The notes below the pieces were generated by a model. The model saw only the letters and a list, made by a program, of their open reading frames with translations, had not been told where the DNA came from and ran no database searches. A DNA stretch of 64,000 nucleotides from Streptacidiphilus sp. PB12-B1b (GTDB lineage Bacteria > Actinomycetota > Actinomycetes > Streptomycetales > Streptomycetaceae), in the NCBI RefSeq assembly GCF_014084125.1, contig NZ_CP048405.1, forward strand, positions 2,666,001 to 2,730,000, in the 5' to 3' direction. Made by a program: the position numbers and the translations under genes. This document shows, one piece after another, positions 12,620 through 20,704 of this stretch. The first letter of the stretch is position 1. Each line of letters begins with the position of its first letter.

Positions 12620-13231
12620 ATGACGTCCAGCTTCCCCGAGATCTCGATCAGCACCGATCGCCTGGTGCTGCGGGCCTTCGAGCCGCAGGACGTGCCCGCG
12701 CTCACCGACATGATGGCCGACGAGCTCGTCCGCACCTGGACCACCGTCCCGCACTCCTACACCGCCGAGGACGCCGCCGCCTGGGTCTCGCTGCTCGCCC
12801 CGGCCGAGCGCACCCAGGGCCGGGGCCTGGTCCTGGCCGTGCACGAGTTCCTCACCCAGCGCCTGGTCGGCAGCGTCCGGCTGCGCGCCACCGACTGGCG
12901 GCTGCGCTCCACCGAGGCCGAGCTCATCACCGCCCCCTGGGCCCGCGGCGAGGGCTACGCCGGTGAGGCCCTGCGCGGCGTGGCGCGCTGGCTGTTCGAG
13001 GCCCAGCGGTTCGAACGGCTGGAGCTGCGGACCGCCGCCGGGAACAGCGCGGCCCAGCAGGTCGCCCAGAAAGTGGGCTGCATCAGCGAGGGAGTGCTGC
13101 GCAGCGCCTGGATCGTCCGGGACGGCGAGTCGGCCGGCCGGGCCCGTACCGACCTGATCCTGTGGAGCCTGCTGCCCGAGGACCTGGACGCGATCGACCC
13201 CTCCGAGGCGGAACCGGACCCGAACTGGTGA
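12620..13231 (+). CDS. GNAT-family N-acetyltransferase, RimJ/RimL type
   Basis: 203 residues. It begins ISTDRLVLRAFEPQDVPAL, the typical opening of RimJ/RimL-like acetyltransferases. The AcCoA site is APWARGEGYAGEALRGVARW (about 108-127). NSAAQQVAQKVGCISEGVLR and the closing strand DLILWSLL complete the fold. Members acetylate N-termini of ribosomal proteins or detoxify small amines; the substrate cannot be told here. ATG at 12620 lies seven bases after AGGAG; two GTG codons just upstream are in frame but too close to the ribosome site. Confidence 0.85.
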   Translation: MTSSFPEISISTDRLVLRAFEPQDVPALTDMMADELVRTWTTVPHSYTAEDAAAWVSLLAPAERTQGRGLVLAVHEFLTQRLVGSVRLRATDWRLRSTEAELITAPWARGEGYAGEALRGVARWLFEAQRFERLELRTAAGNSAAQQVAQKVGCISEGVLRSAWIVRDGESAGRARTDLILWSLLPEDLDAIDPSEAEPDPNW

Positions 13232-13312
13232 TCGCAGCGGATAGGGTGCCCCTGGCCGATCGGTCCGCACGGACGACGCAGTAGCACGACGCATCAGGGG
13301 GGAGCAGCCGCA

Positions 13313-14581
13313 ATGGCCGACCGGGTCACGGTGATCGGCTGGGACGGGTCGCCACTGACCCGGGCCGCACAGGCGGCGCTCGACGCGGCGACCCTGGTCG
13401 CCGGTGGCAACAACCAGCTCCGCGACCTGCGGCTGCCTCCGGGGGCCGAGCGCATGGCGCTGGGCAGTGTCACGCTGGTCGCCCGGCGGATCGCGGACCA
13501 CCGCGGCGCCGCCGTGGTCGTCGCCGAGGGCGATCCGGGCTTCTTCGGCGTGGTGCGCACCCTGCGCCGCCCCGAGTACGGGCTGGAGCTGGAGGTCCTG
13601 CCGGCCGTCTCCTCGGTCGCGGCGGCCTTCGCCCGCGCCGGGATGCCCTGGGACGACGCGCAGGTCGTCAGCACCCACGGCCGCGGGCTGCGGCGCGCCG
13701 CCAACGTCTGCCGGGCCAATCCCAAGGTCGGCGTGCTCACCTCGCCCGGCGCGGGCCCCTCCGAGCTGGCGCTGATGCTGCGCGACGTCCACCGCACCTT
13801 CGTCATCTGCGAGGCGCTCGGCACCCCGGACGAGAACATCACCGTCCTCACCTCCGACCGGGTGCCCGACCACCTGTGGCGCGACCCCAACGTGGTGATC
13901 GTCATCGGCGGCGGACCGCACAGCCCGGACGCCGCCTCCGGCTGGCTGGCCGGGCGTCCGCTCGACTTCCCCGGGATCGAGCGGGGCTGGGCGGCCGAGG
14001 CCGGGCAGCCGGTGGCCCCGGCCGACGTCCGCGGGGCCGAGGCCGCCCCGGAGGAGCTGCCCGAGCCGCGCCTCGAACTCCCGGCCGCCGTCCGCTCGCT
14101 GGTGCTGGCCCGGCTCGGGCCCCGCCCCGGCGACCTGCTCTGGGACGTCGGTGCCGGCAGCGGCTCCCTGGCCGTGGACGCCGCCCGCGCCGGGGCGGCG
14201 GTCCTGGCCGTCGACCAGGACGCGGACGCCTGCGCCCGGATCGATGTCAGTGCCCGCCGCTACGGTGTCGAGGTGCGGACGGTCCACGGGACCGCCCCGG
14301 CCGTCCTCGCCGACCTGCCCGAGCCCGATGTGGTCCTGGTCCGGGGCGATGCGTCGGTGCTGCGGGCCTGTCTGGGCCGCCGCCCGGAACGCGTCGTCGC
14401 CCTGCCGCGCACCCTGGAGCAGGTCGAGGCCGTGCGCCGGGTGCTGGCCGAGGTCGGCTACGCGACCGACGGCGCGCTGGTGCAGTCGACGCCGCTTGCG
14501 CCGCTGGTCGGAGCCGGTGGCCGGGCCGAGCGGGAGCCCCACCCGCTCGCACCCGTGTTCGTCCTGTGGGGCGACCGCTGA
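13313..14581 (+). CDS. cobL: Precorrin-6Y C5,C15-methyltransferase (decarboxylating), CbiE-CbiT fusion
   Basis: 422 residues. It adds methyl groups at C5 and C15 of the corrin ring and removes the acetate carboxyl at C12, a late step of cobalamin ring synthesis. The N-terminal CbiE tetrapyrrole methylase domain (about 1-200) has VVVAEGDPGFFGVVR and the opening VTVIGWDGSPL. The C-terminal CbiT domain (about 240-420) has the SAM motif DVGAGSGSLAVDAA near residue 277. GGGGGGAG precedes the ATG. The next gene acts in lower-ligand attachment, so this is a small B12 locus. The other ring-building genes are elsewhere. Confidence 0.93.
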   Translation: MADRVTVIGWDGSPLTRAAQAALDAATLVAGGNNQLRDLRLPPGAERMALGSVTLVARRIADHRGAAVVVAEGDPGFFGVVRTLRRPEYGLELEVLPAVSSVAAAFARAGMPWDDAQVVSTHGRGLRRAANVCRANPKVGVLTSPGAGPSELALMLRDVHRTFVICEALGTPDENITVLTSDRVPDHLWRDPNVVIVIGGGPHSPDAASGWLAGRPLDFPGIERGWAAEAGQPVAPADVRGAEAAPEELPEPRLELPAAVRSLVLARLGPRPGDLLWDVGAGSGSLAVDAARAGAAVLAVDQDADACARIDVSARRYGVEVRTVHGTAPAVLADLPEPDVVLVRGDASVLRACLGRRPERVVALPRTLEQVEAVRRVLAEVGYATDGALVQSTPLAPLVGAGGRAEREPHPLAPVFVLWGDR

Positions 14582-14909
14582 CAGCGCCGTCAGTGGTGGA
14601 AGGTAGGCTGAACCCGGCTCCTGTCGCCCTGCCGACCTCTGGTTCTCCGGCTTCCGGCGATCCGGGCGTCGAACGTGGTGCAGGCCACATGCCGACCGCG
14701 CCCGTGTGCGCGCGTCGGCCCCTGACGGACCGGAAGAATGCCGTTACGTCCGTGGCGATCGTGCCGGTTGCCAGGGTCTAGTCGTTGTTGTAGGTAGCAG
14801 GCCGGTGCCCATCGCCTCGTCACCATGAGGCGAGGACTGGAACGTTGGGCGATGCGGTCTGTGACCGTGCCGCCGATGACGTCACGCGGCCCTGGAAGGA
14901 GCTAGTGAC
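14582..14909 (+). promoter_or_regulatory. Leader region of the bluB-cobT gene, with two hairpins
   Basis: This 328-base gap holds two inverted repeats. One is an 11-pair stem with one bulge at 14691-14719 (GCCGAC CGCGC / GCGCG C GTCGGC). The other is a 7-pair stem at 14812-14833 (TCGCCTC / GAGGCGA). I looked for the cobalamin-riboswitch B12 box and the CACTGTGA element and did not find either. The second stem would lie in the 5' untranslated leader of the promoter described separately. Confidence 0.45.
14768..14796 (+). promoter_or_regulatory. Candidate promoter of bluB-cobT
   Basis: TTGCCA (14768-14773), 17-bp spacer, TAGGTA (14791-14796), a good match to the principal Streptomyces sigma factor consensus. 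It would give a leader of roughly 105 bases before the ATG. Confidence 0.5.
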
Positions 14910-17900
14910 ATGAGCGATACCGGCCACGTCTCGACTGGAGGGCTGCCTCCCGCCGGGGACCAGGCGACCCACGTCCCCTTCGGGGCCGACGGATCCCAGC
15001 CCCAGGGCGCGGTCCGGCCGCCGTACACCTTCCTCGACCTGCCGGACGGCATGGACGAGGAGGAGGACGAGCTGCTCATGCCCGGGCCGCAGGGCTCCTG
15101 GAGCGAGTCCGCCACGCGCGAGCCGGTCGTCCAGGCACAGCCCGAGCAGACGGTGCTGCTGTCGTCGGTGCCCGCCCCGGCCGCGCCCGCCGATCCGGAA
15201 CCGGCCGCCGCCCAGCCGCAGGGGGAGCCCATCGCCCCCTCCTGGCCGCCGCTCAACCCGCCGACCGCCCAGCAGGCGGCGCCGGAGCAGCCCGTCGTGG
15301 CGGCCCCCCGGCGTCCGCTGCACGCCGGGCCGCCCATCCCGGACCCCTCGATGATGACCGGCCAGGTGCCGGTGCGCTCGCTCGCCGACCGCGGCCCCTC
15401 CAGCCACGGCGACTCGGTGCTGCCCACCGCTTCGGCGGTCGCCCCGCACCCCGGACCGGAGTACTTGGACCACCCCGCCGCCGAGGCGGCCGCCCCAGCG
15501 GCCCAGCCGGAGGCCCAGGCCCCGGCCGTGGCGGCCTCCCCGGAGCCGCTGCCCACCGTTCCGGTGCAGCTGCCCTCCCCGGCCAGCACCCTCGGCGGTC
15601 AGCAGACCCCGGCCCCGGCCGTGGTGCAGCCGGAGCAGGCGCCGTCGTTCGAGCAGCCCGCGCCGCTGTCCGCGCCCGTTCCCGCGCCGGTGCCTGACGC
15701 CGTGTCGGCCCCCGTCCCGGCGCAGGCCGCCGCGCCCGTCGCCGAGCCGATCCAGCCGGTCGAGGCACAGCCCCAGCCGACGACCGAGCCGTCGCCCGAA
15801 CCGCTGCCCGCCCCGGAGGCTGTTCCGGCGGCCGAGGCCGTGGCCGCGCCGCAGGCAGAACCGATCCAGCCGGACGCCCAGCCGCAGGCCCAGGAGCCCG
15901 TCGAGGCCCCGGCCCAGACGCCCGAGCAGGTCCAGGCGCCGGAGCAGTTGCAGGTCCCGGAGCAGGCCCAGCCTCAGGCTCAGGTCGAGGATCAGACTCA
16001 GCCGCAGGCCGTCCCGGCCTCGGCGGAGCCCATCGTTCCGGCGCCGCCCGCGCCGCCGACTGCCGGTGGCGGCGGCCGGATCGCGGCGTTCATGGCCTCC
16101 CCGGCCCCGCAGTTGCTCCCCGAGCCCGCCGCCCAGGCCGAGCCCACTGCCCAGCCCGTGCCCGTGCCCGAGGCCGAGCCCGTGGCCGCCGAGCCTGCTG
16201 CCGACGCCCAGCCCGTGGCGGCCGCCGAGCCGGTCGCCGAGGCCCAGGAGCCCGCGCCCGCGCAGGCCCCTGCCGCAGCCGTGACCGAGGCGCCCGTCGC
16301 CGAGCCGCCCGCCGCCGATGCCACCGCCGTCGGCTCCGGCCTGCTCACCGGAGCCGCCCCGGCCGCCCCCGCTCCCGAGCCGGAGCCCGCTGCTGCGCCG
16401 GAGACCCCCGCCGACCCGGCCGCACCCCTCGCCGAGGCCGCACCGGAAGCCGCCGCCACCGCAGTCGCGGCTGAAGCCGAAGCCGAACCTGGAGCCGAAG
16501 CCGAACCTGAAGGTGAAGCCGAGGTACAGGAGGCGCCCGAGGCCGCGCCCCTGCCCGACGCCGCCCCGGCCGCCGACGCCGCCCCCGAGGCCGCCATTCC
16601 TGAGGCGGCCCCCGAGGCCGACGCCCCGGACGCCGCTGCCTCCGAAGCGGACGAGCCCGGCGCCTTCGACGGCCCCGCCGCTCCCGGCTACGAGGACGGG
16701 ATGCGCGAGGCCGTGCACCGCGTCATGCGCGAGCGCCGCGACATCCGCAACGGATTCCGCCCCGACCCCGTCCCGCACGACGTGCTGCTCCGGGTCCTGG
16801 AGGCCGCGCACACCGCGCCCAGCGTCGGCTACTCCCAGCCCTGGGACTTCGTGGTGATCCGCTCCGCGAAGACCCGCACCCGGATGCACGAGCTGGCCGA
16901 GCGGCAGCGCGACGCCTATGCCGAGTCGCTCCCCAAGGGCCGGGCCAAGCAGTTCAAGGAACTGAAGATCGAGGCGATCCTCGACACCCCGGTCAACATC
17001 GTGGTGACCGCCGACCGCACCCGGGGCGGCCGGCACACCCTCGGTCGGCACACCCAGCCGCAGATGGCCCCCTACTCCGCCGCCCTGGCCGTGGAGAACC
17101 TCTGGCTGGCCGCCCGGGCGGAGGGGCTCGGCGTCGGCTGGGTCAGCTTCTTCGACGAGGTCGAGCTGGTCCGCGAGCTGGGCCTGCCCGAGCACCTGGA
17201 CGTCGTCGCCTACCTCTGCGTCGGCTACGTCAACGAGTTCCCGGCCGAGCCGGAGCTGGCCCAGGCCGGCTGGGCCAAGAAGCGCCCGCTGTCCTGGGTG
17301 GTGCACGAGGAGACCTACGGCCGCCGCGCCCTGCCCGGCGAGGAGCCGCGCAGCGTCCTGCAGGAGACCCTGCGCGGCATCCGGCCGCTGGACGCCAAGG
17401 CGCTCGGCGAGGCATGGGACCGGCAGAAGCGGATGACCAAGCCCGCCGGATCGCTCGGCATGCTGGAGATAATCTCCGCGCAGCTGTGCGGGCTCTCCCG
17501 GAAGTGCCCGCCGCCGATCCCCGAGCCCGCCTGCGTCGCCGTCTTCGCGGGCGACCACGGGGTGCACGCCCAGGGCGTCACGCACTGGCCGCAGGAGGTG
17601 ACCGCCCAGATGGTGGGCAACTTCCTGGCCGGGGGCGCGGTCGTCAACGCCTTCGCCAACCAGCTCGGCGCGGAGGTGTGCGTCGTGGACGTCGGCGTGG
17701 CCTCCGAGCTGCCGGACGCCATCGACTCCGGCCGCACCACCGGCCTGCTGCCGCGCAAGGTCCGCCCGGGCACGGCCGACATGACCACCGGCCCGGCGAT
17801 GACCCGCGAGGAGGCCCTGCAGGCCATCGAGGTCGGCATCGAGACCGCCCGCGATCTGGTCGCGGCCGGGAACAAGGCCCTGGTCACCGGTGACATGGGG

Positions 17901-18425
17901 ATCGCCAACACCACCGCGGCCGCCGCGCTGATCTGCGTCTTCACCGGCGAGGACCCGTCCGTGGTGACCGGCCGGGGCACGGGCATCAACGACGAGACCC
18001 ACGCCCGCAAGGTGGCCGTGATCCGCGAGGCGCTGGAACTGCACCAGCCGGACCCGGCCGACCCGGTCGGCGTGCTGGCGGCGGTCGGCGGCCTGGAGCA
18101 CGCCGCGATCGCCGGGTTCCTGCTGGGCGCGGCCAGCCTGCGCACTCCGGTCATCCTGGACGGGGTGATCGCCGGCGCCGCCGCCCTGGTCGCCAAGGCC
18201 ATCGCGCCCGAGGTGCTGGCTGCCTGCATCGCCGGGCACCGCTCCGCCGAACCCGGCCACAAGGCGGCCCTGGCCAAGCTCGGCCTGCGCCCGCTGATCG
18301 ATCTGGACCTGCGGCTCGGCGAGGGCACCGGCGCGCTGCTGGCCCTTCCCCTGGTGCAGTCCGCCGCCCGGGCGATGCACGATGTAGCTACCTTTGACTC
18401 GGCCGGGGTCACCGAGAAGCACTAG
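14910..18425 (+). CDS. cobT: Fusion of DMB synthase (BluB) and nicotinate-nucleotide:DMB phosphoribosyltransferase (CobT) with a long Pro/Ala/Glu-rich N-terminus
   Basis: 1171 residues in three parts. Residues 1 to about 590 are low-complexity Ala/Pro/Glu/Gln with no recognisable fold. About 595-815 is a nitroreductase-fold BluB domain: ERRDIRNGF carries the aspartate (D611) that BluB needs to fragment FMN, and GVGWVSFFD lies in the lid region. About 823-1171 is CobT: KPAGSLGMLE, GDHGVHAQGVTHWP, GDMGIANTTAAAA, and the catalytic glutamate E1138 in LRLGEGTGAL. One polypeptide would thus make 5,6-dimethylbenzimidazole and then activate it to alpha-ribazole phosphate for the lower ligand of B12. 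The ATG follows GGAAGGAG. A strong terminator follows. Confidence 0.92.
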   Translation: MSDTGHVSTGGLPPAGDQATHVPFGADGSQPQGAVRPPYTFLDLPDGMDEEEDELLMPGPQGSWSESATREPVVQAQPEQTVLLSSVPAPAAPADPEPAAAQPQGEPIAPSWPPLNPPTAQQAAPEQPVVAAPRRPLHAGPPIPDPSMMTGQVPVRSLADRGPSSHGDSVLPTASAVAPHPGPEYLDHPAAEAAAPAAQPEAQAPAVAASPEPLPTVPVQLPSPASTLGGQQTPAPAVVQPEQAPSFEQPAPLSAPVPAPVPDAVSAPVPAQAAAPVAEPIQPVEAQPQPTTEPSPEPLPAPEAVPAAEAVAAPQAEPIQPDAQPQAQEPVEAPAQTPEQVQAPEQLQVPEQAQPQAQVEDQTQPQAVPASAEPIVPAPPAPPTAGGGGRIAAFMASPAPQLLPEPAAQAEPTAQPVPVPEAEPVAAEPAADAQPVAAAEPVAEAQEPAPAQAPAAAVTEAPVAEPPAADATAVGSGLLTGAAPAAPAPEPEPAAAPETPADPAAPLAEAAPEAAATAVAAEAEAEPGAEAEPEGEAEVQEAPEAAPLPDAAPAADAAPEAAIPEAAPEADAPDAAASEADEPGAFDGPAAPGYEDGMREAVHRVMRERRDIRNGFRPDPVPHDVLLRVLEAAHTAPSVGYSQPWDFVVIRSAKTRTRMHELAERQRDAYAESLPKGRAKQFKELKIEAILDTPVNIVVTADRTRGGRHTLGRHTQPQMAPYSAALAVENLWLAARAEGLGVGWVSFFDEVELVRELGLPEHLDVVAYLCVGYVNEFPAEPELAQAGWAKKRPLSWVVHEETYGRRALPGEEPRSVLQETLRGIRPLDAKALGEAWDRQKRMTKPAGSLGMLEIISAQLCGLSRKCPPPIPEPACVAVFAGDHGVHAQGVTHWPQEVTAQMVGNFLAGGAVVNAFANQLGAEVCVVDVGVASELPDAIDSGRTTGLLPRKVRPGTADMTTGPAMTREEALQAIEVGIETARDLVAAGNKALVTGDMGIANTTAAAALICVFTGEDPSVVTGRGTGINDETHARKVAVIREALELHQPDPADPVGVLAAVGGLEHAAIAGFLLGAASLRTPVILDGVIAGAAALVAKAIAPEVLAACIAGHRSAEPGHKAALAKLGLRPLIDLDLRLGEGTGALLALPLVQSAARAMHDVATFDSAGVTEKH

Positions 18426-18433
18426 TGCTGCAC

Positions 18434-18463
18434 GGAGGGGCGCCGCACGGGCGGCGCCCCTCC
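18434..18463 (+). terminator. Hairpin terminator of bluB-cobT
   Basis: Thirteen perfect pairs (GGAGGGGCGCCGC with its complement) close an ACGG loop, nine bases after the stop codon. Very stable; no T-run. Confidence 0.85.
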
Positions 18464-18609
18464 GCCGTACCCGCGGTTCCCCGCACGCCATCACGGGCGC
18501 GCGGGCATCACCGCGCGCCCCCACCCCGCCCCGCCCCGGCGCATCCGCCCGCCCGCCCGACGCCGCCCGCCACACGCCGCCCGCCGTACCCAGGACGACA
18601 GGAGCCCCC

Positions 18610-19821
18610 ATGCACCACGACGCTGCCGCCCCCTACCCCGTAGGTCTGCGGCTGGCCGGCCGCCGAGTCGTCGTCCTCGGCGGCGGACAGGTCGCCCAGC
18701 GTCGGCTGCCCGCGCTGCTCGCGGCCGGGGCCGAGGTGCACCTGATCTCCCCGCACACCACCCCCGCCGTCCAGGCCATGGCCGACGCCGGGGAGCTGAC
18801 CTGGCACGCCCGCGGATACGCCCCCGGCGACCTGGCCGACAGCTGGTACGTGCTGGCCGCCACCAGCGACCCGGAGGTCAACGCCGCCGTCGCCGCCGAG
18901 GCCGAGGCCGACCGCACCTTCTGCGCCCGCGCCGACGACGCCGCCGGCTCCACCGCCTGGACCCCGGCCAGCGGACGGCAGGACGGCACCACCGTCGCCG
19001 TCCTCTCCGGCGACCCGCGCCGCTCCGCCGCGCTGCGCGACGCCATCGTCGGCGAGCTGCGCGACGGCACCCTGGCCGCCGCCCGCCACCGCGGCCGGAC
19101 CCCGGGCGTGGCCCTGGTCGGCGGCGGCCCGGGCGACCCGGATCTGATCACCGTCCGCGGGCGGCGGCTGCTCGCCGAGGCCGACGTGGTCATCGCCGAC
19201 CGCCTGGCCCCCCGCGAGCTCCTGGACGAACTCGGCCCGCACGTCGAGGTCATCGACGCCGCCAAGATCCCGTACGGCCGCTACATGGCCCAGGAGGCCA
19301 TCAACGCCGCGCTGATCGAGCACGCCAAGGCGGGCAAGTTCGTGGTGCGGCTCAAGGGCGGCGACCCCTACGTCTTCGGCCGCGGCATGGAGGAGCTGAT
19401 CGCGCTGACCGAGGTGGGCATCCCGGTCACCGTCGTGCCCGGCATCTCCAGCTCCATCAGCGTGCCCGCCGCCGCCGGCATCCCGGTCACCCACCGGGGC
19501 GTCACGCACGAATTCACCGTCATCTCCGGCCACGTGGCCCCCGAGGACCCCCGCTCCCTGGTGAACTGGGACGCCGCAGCCAGGATGCAGGGGACGCTGG
19601 TGCTGCTGATGGCCGTGGAGCGGATAGCCGCCATCGCCGCCGCCCTGGTCGCGGGCGGGCGCTCCCCGCAGACGCCGGTCGCCGTCGTCCAGGAGGGCAC
19701 CACCGCCAACCAGCGCCGGGTGGACGCCACCCTGGCCACCGTCGCCGACGTCGTCGCGGCCGAGCAGATCCGGCCCCCGGCCGTGGTCGTGGTCGGCGAC
19801 GTCGTCGGCTTGGCAGGCTGA
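18610..19821 (+). CDS. cobA: Siroheme synthase / uroporphyrinogen-III C-methyltransferase (CysG-like)
   Basis: 403 residues. The N-terminal domain (about 10-110) has the NAD motif VVVLGGGQVAQRRLPALLAAG of precorrin-2 dehydrogenase / ferrochelatase. The C-terminal SUMT domain (about 165-400) has VGGGPGDPDLITVRG near residue 170, KGGDPYVFGRG near 248 and VTVVPGISSSISVPAAAGIP. It methylates uroporphyrinogen III at C2 and C7 to precorrin-2, the branch point to B12 and siroheme, and can oxidise precorrin-2 towards siroheme. It is shorter than the E. coli enzyme (457). The siroheme half lacks part of the usual dimerisation region, so full CysG activity is uncertain. Confidence 0.88.
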   Translation: MHHDAAAPYPVGLRLAGRRVVVLGGGQVAQRRLPALLAAGAEVHLISPHTTPAVQAMADAGELTWHARGYAPGDLADSWYVLAATSDPEVNAAVAAEAEADRTFCARADDAAGSTAWTPASGRQDGTTVAVLSGDPRRSAALRDAIVGELRDGTLAAARHRGRTPGVALVGGGPGDPDLITVRGRRLLAEADVVIADRLAPRELLDELGPHVEVIDAAKIPYGRYMAQEAINAALIEHAKAGKFVVRLKGGDPYVFGRGMEELIALTEVGIPVTVVPGISSSISVPAAAGIPVTHRGVTHEFTVISGHVAPEDPRSLVNWDAAARMQGTLVLLMAVERIAAIAAALVAGGRSPQTPVAVVQEGTTANQRRVDATLATVADVVAAEQIRPPAVVVVGDVVGLAG

Positions 19822-19844
19822 CCGCGAGCGGGCAGGATCGACCC

Positions 19845-20672
19845 GTGGCCGAACTCATCACCATCGAGGACCCGAACGACCCCCGCCTGAACGACTACGT
19901 CGCCCTGACCGACGTCGAGCTGCGCCGCCGCCGCGAACCGGAGGAGGGCCTGTTCATCGCCGAGGGCGAGAAGGTCATCCGCCGGGCCCGCGCCGCCGGC
20001 TACCGGATGCGTTCGATGCTGCTCTCCGCCAAGTGGATCGACGTCATGCGGGACGTCATCGACGAGGTCCCCGCGCCGGTCTACGCCGTGGCGCCGGAGC
20101 TGGCCGAGCAGGTCACCGGCTACCACGTGCACCGGGGCGCGCTGGCCTCCATGCAGCGCAAGCCGCTGCGCGACGCCGGGGAGCTGCTGGCGGGCGCGCG
20201 CCGGGTGGCCGTGCTCGAAGGCATCGTCGACCACGCCAACATGGGCGCCGTCTACCGCAGCGCGGCCGCGCTGGGCATGGATGCGGTCCTGCTCTCGCCC
20301 GACTGCGCCGACCCGCTCTACCGGCGCGCCGTCAAGGTGTCCATGGGCACGGTCTTCTCGGTCCCGTACGCCACCCTCGACCCGTGGCCGCGCGCCCTGG
20401 AGACGCTCCGCGACGCCGGCTTCTCGCTGCTCGCGCTCACCCCGCACCCCGACGCCGTGCCGCTGCCCGAGGTCCAGCCCAAGCTGCTGGACCGCTGCGC
20501 GGTGCTGCTGGGCTCCGAGGGCAACGGCCTGACCACGGAGGCGTTGCGCGCCGCCGACGCCTGGGCACGCATCCCGATGGCGCAGGGCATCGACTCGCTG
20601 AACATCGCCGCGGCCGCCGCCGTCAGCTTCTACGCCCTGGCCCAGCAGCAGGAGCGGCAGCCGCAGCGGTAG
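19845..20672 (+). CDS. SpoU/TrmH-family RNA 2'-O-methyltransferase
   Basis: 275 residues. An N-terminal RNA-binding part (FIAEGEKVIRRARAAG, about 35-50) is followed by a SPOUT knot with three motifs: N132-M-G-A-V-Y-R (motif 1), LLGSEGNGL near 222 (motif 2) and SLNIAAAAAVSFYAL near 250 (motif 3). Members methylate ribose 2'-OH in rRNA or tRNA with SAM; the target base cannot be assigned. The GTG start has no Shine-Dalgarno sequence, and CAGGAT lies six bases before it, so the message may be leaderless. It converges on the kinase gene; tandem GTCAGCCG repeats separate the 3' ends. Confidence 0.88.
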   Translation: MAELITIEDPNDPRLNDYVALTDVELRRRREPEEGLFIAEGEKVIRRARAAGYRMRSMLLSAKWIDVMRDVIDEVPAPVYAVAPELAEQVTGYHVHRGALASMQRKPLRDAGELLAGARRVAVLEGIVDHANMGAVYRSAAALGMDAVLLSPDCADPLYRRAVKVSMGTVFSVPYATLDPWPRALETLRDAGFSLLALTPHPDAVPLPEVQPKLLDRCAVLLGSEGNGLTTEALRAADAWARIPMAQGIDSLNIAAAAAVSFYALAQQQERQPQR

Positions 20673-20680
20673 CCGCCCCG

Positions 20681-20704
20681 GTCAGCCGGTCAGCCGGTCA
20701 GCCG
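20681..20704. repeat. Three tandem copies of an 8-base unit
   Basis: GTCAGCCG is repeated three times without interruption. The array spans the intergenic 3' ends of the converging methyltransferase and kinase genes and includes the kinase stop codon. Confidence 0.8.

Noticed and set aside
14582..14909. Cobalamin riboswitch before bluB-cobT
   Set aside because: The context invites it, but I found neither a B12 box nor the CACTGTGA core. Only two simple hairpins were seen. A covariance-model search would be decisive.
14820..18611. A very long open frame (over 1200 codons) on the minus strand opposite the BluB-CobT gene, and similar long antisense frames elsewhere (for example 9178-11718, 46067-48796)
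   Set aside because: High GC leaves few stop codons in antisense frames. These translations are Gly/Arg/Ala-rich without domains, and the plus-strand genes have recognisable families and third-position GC bias.
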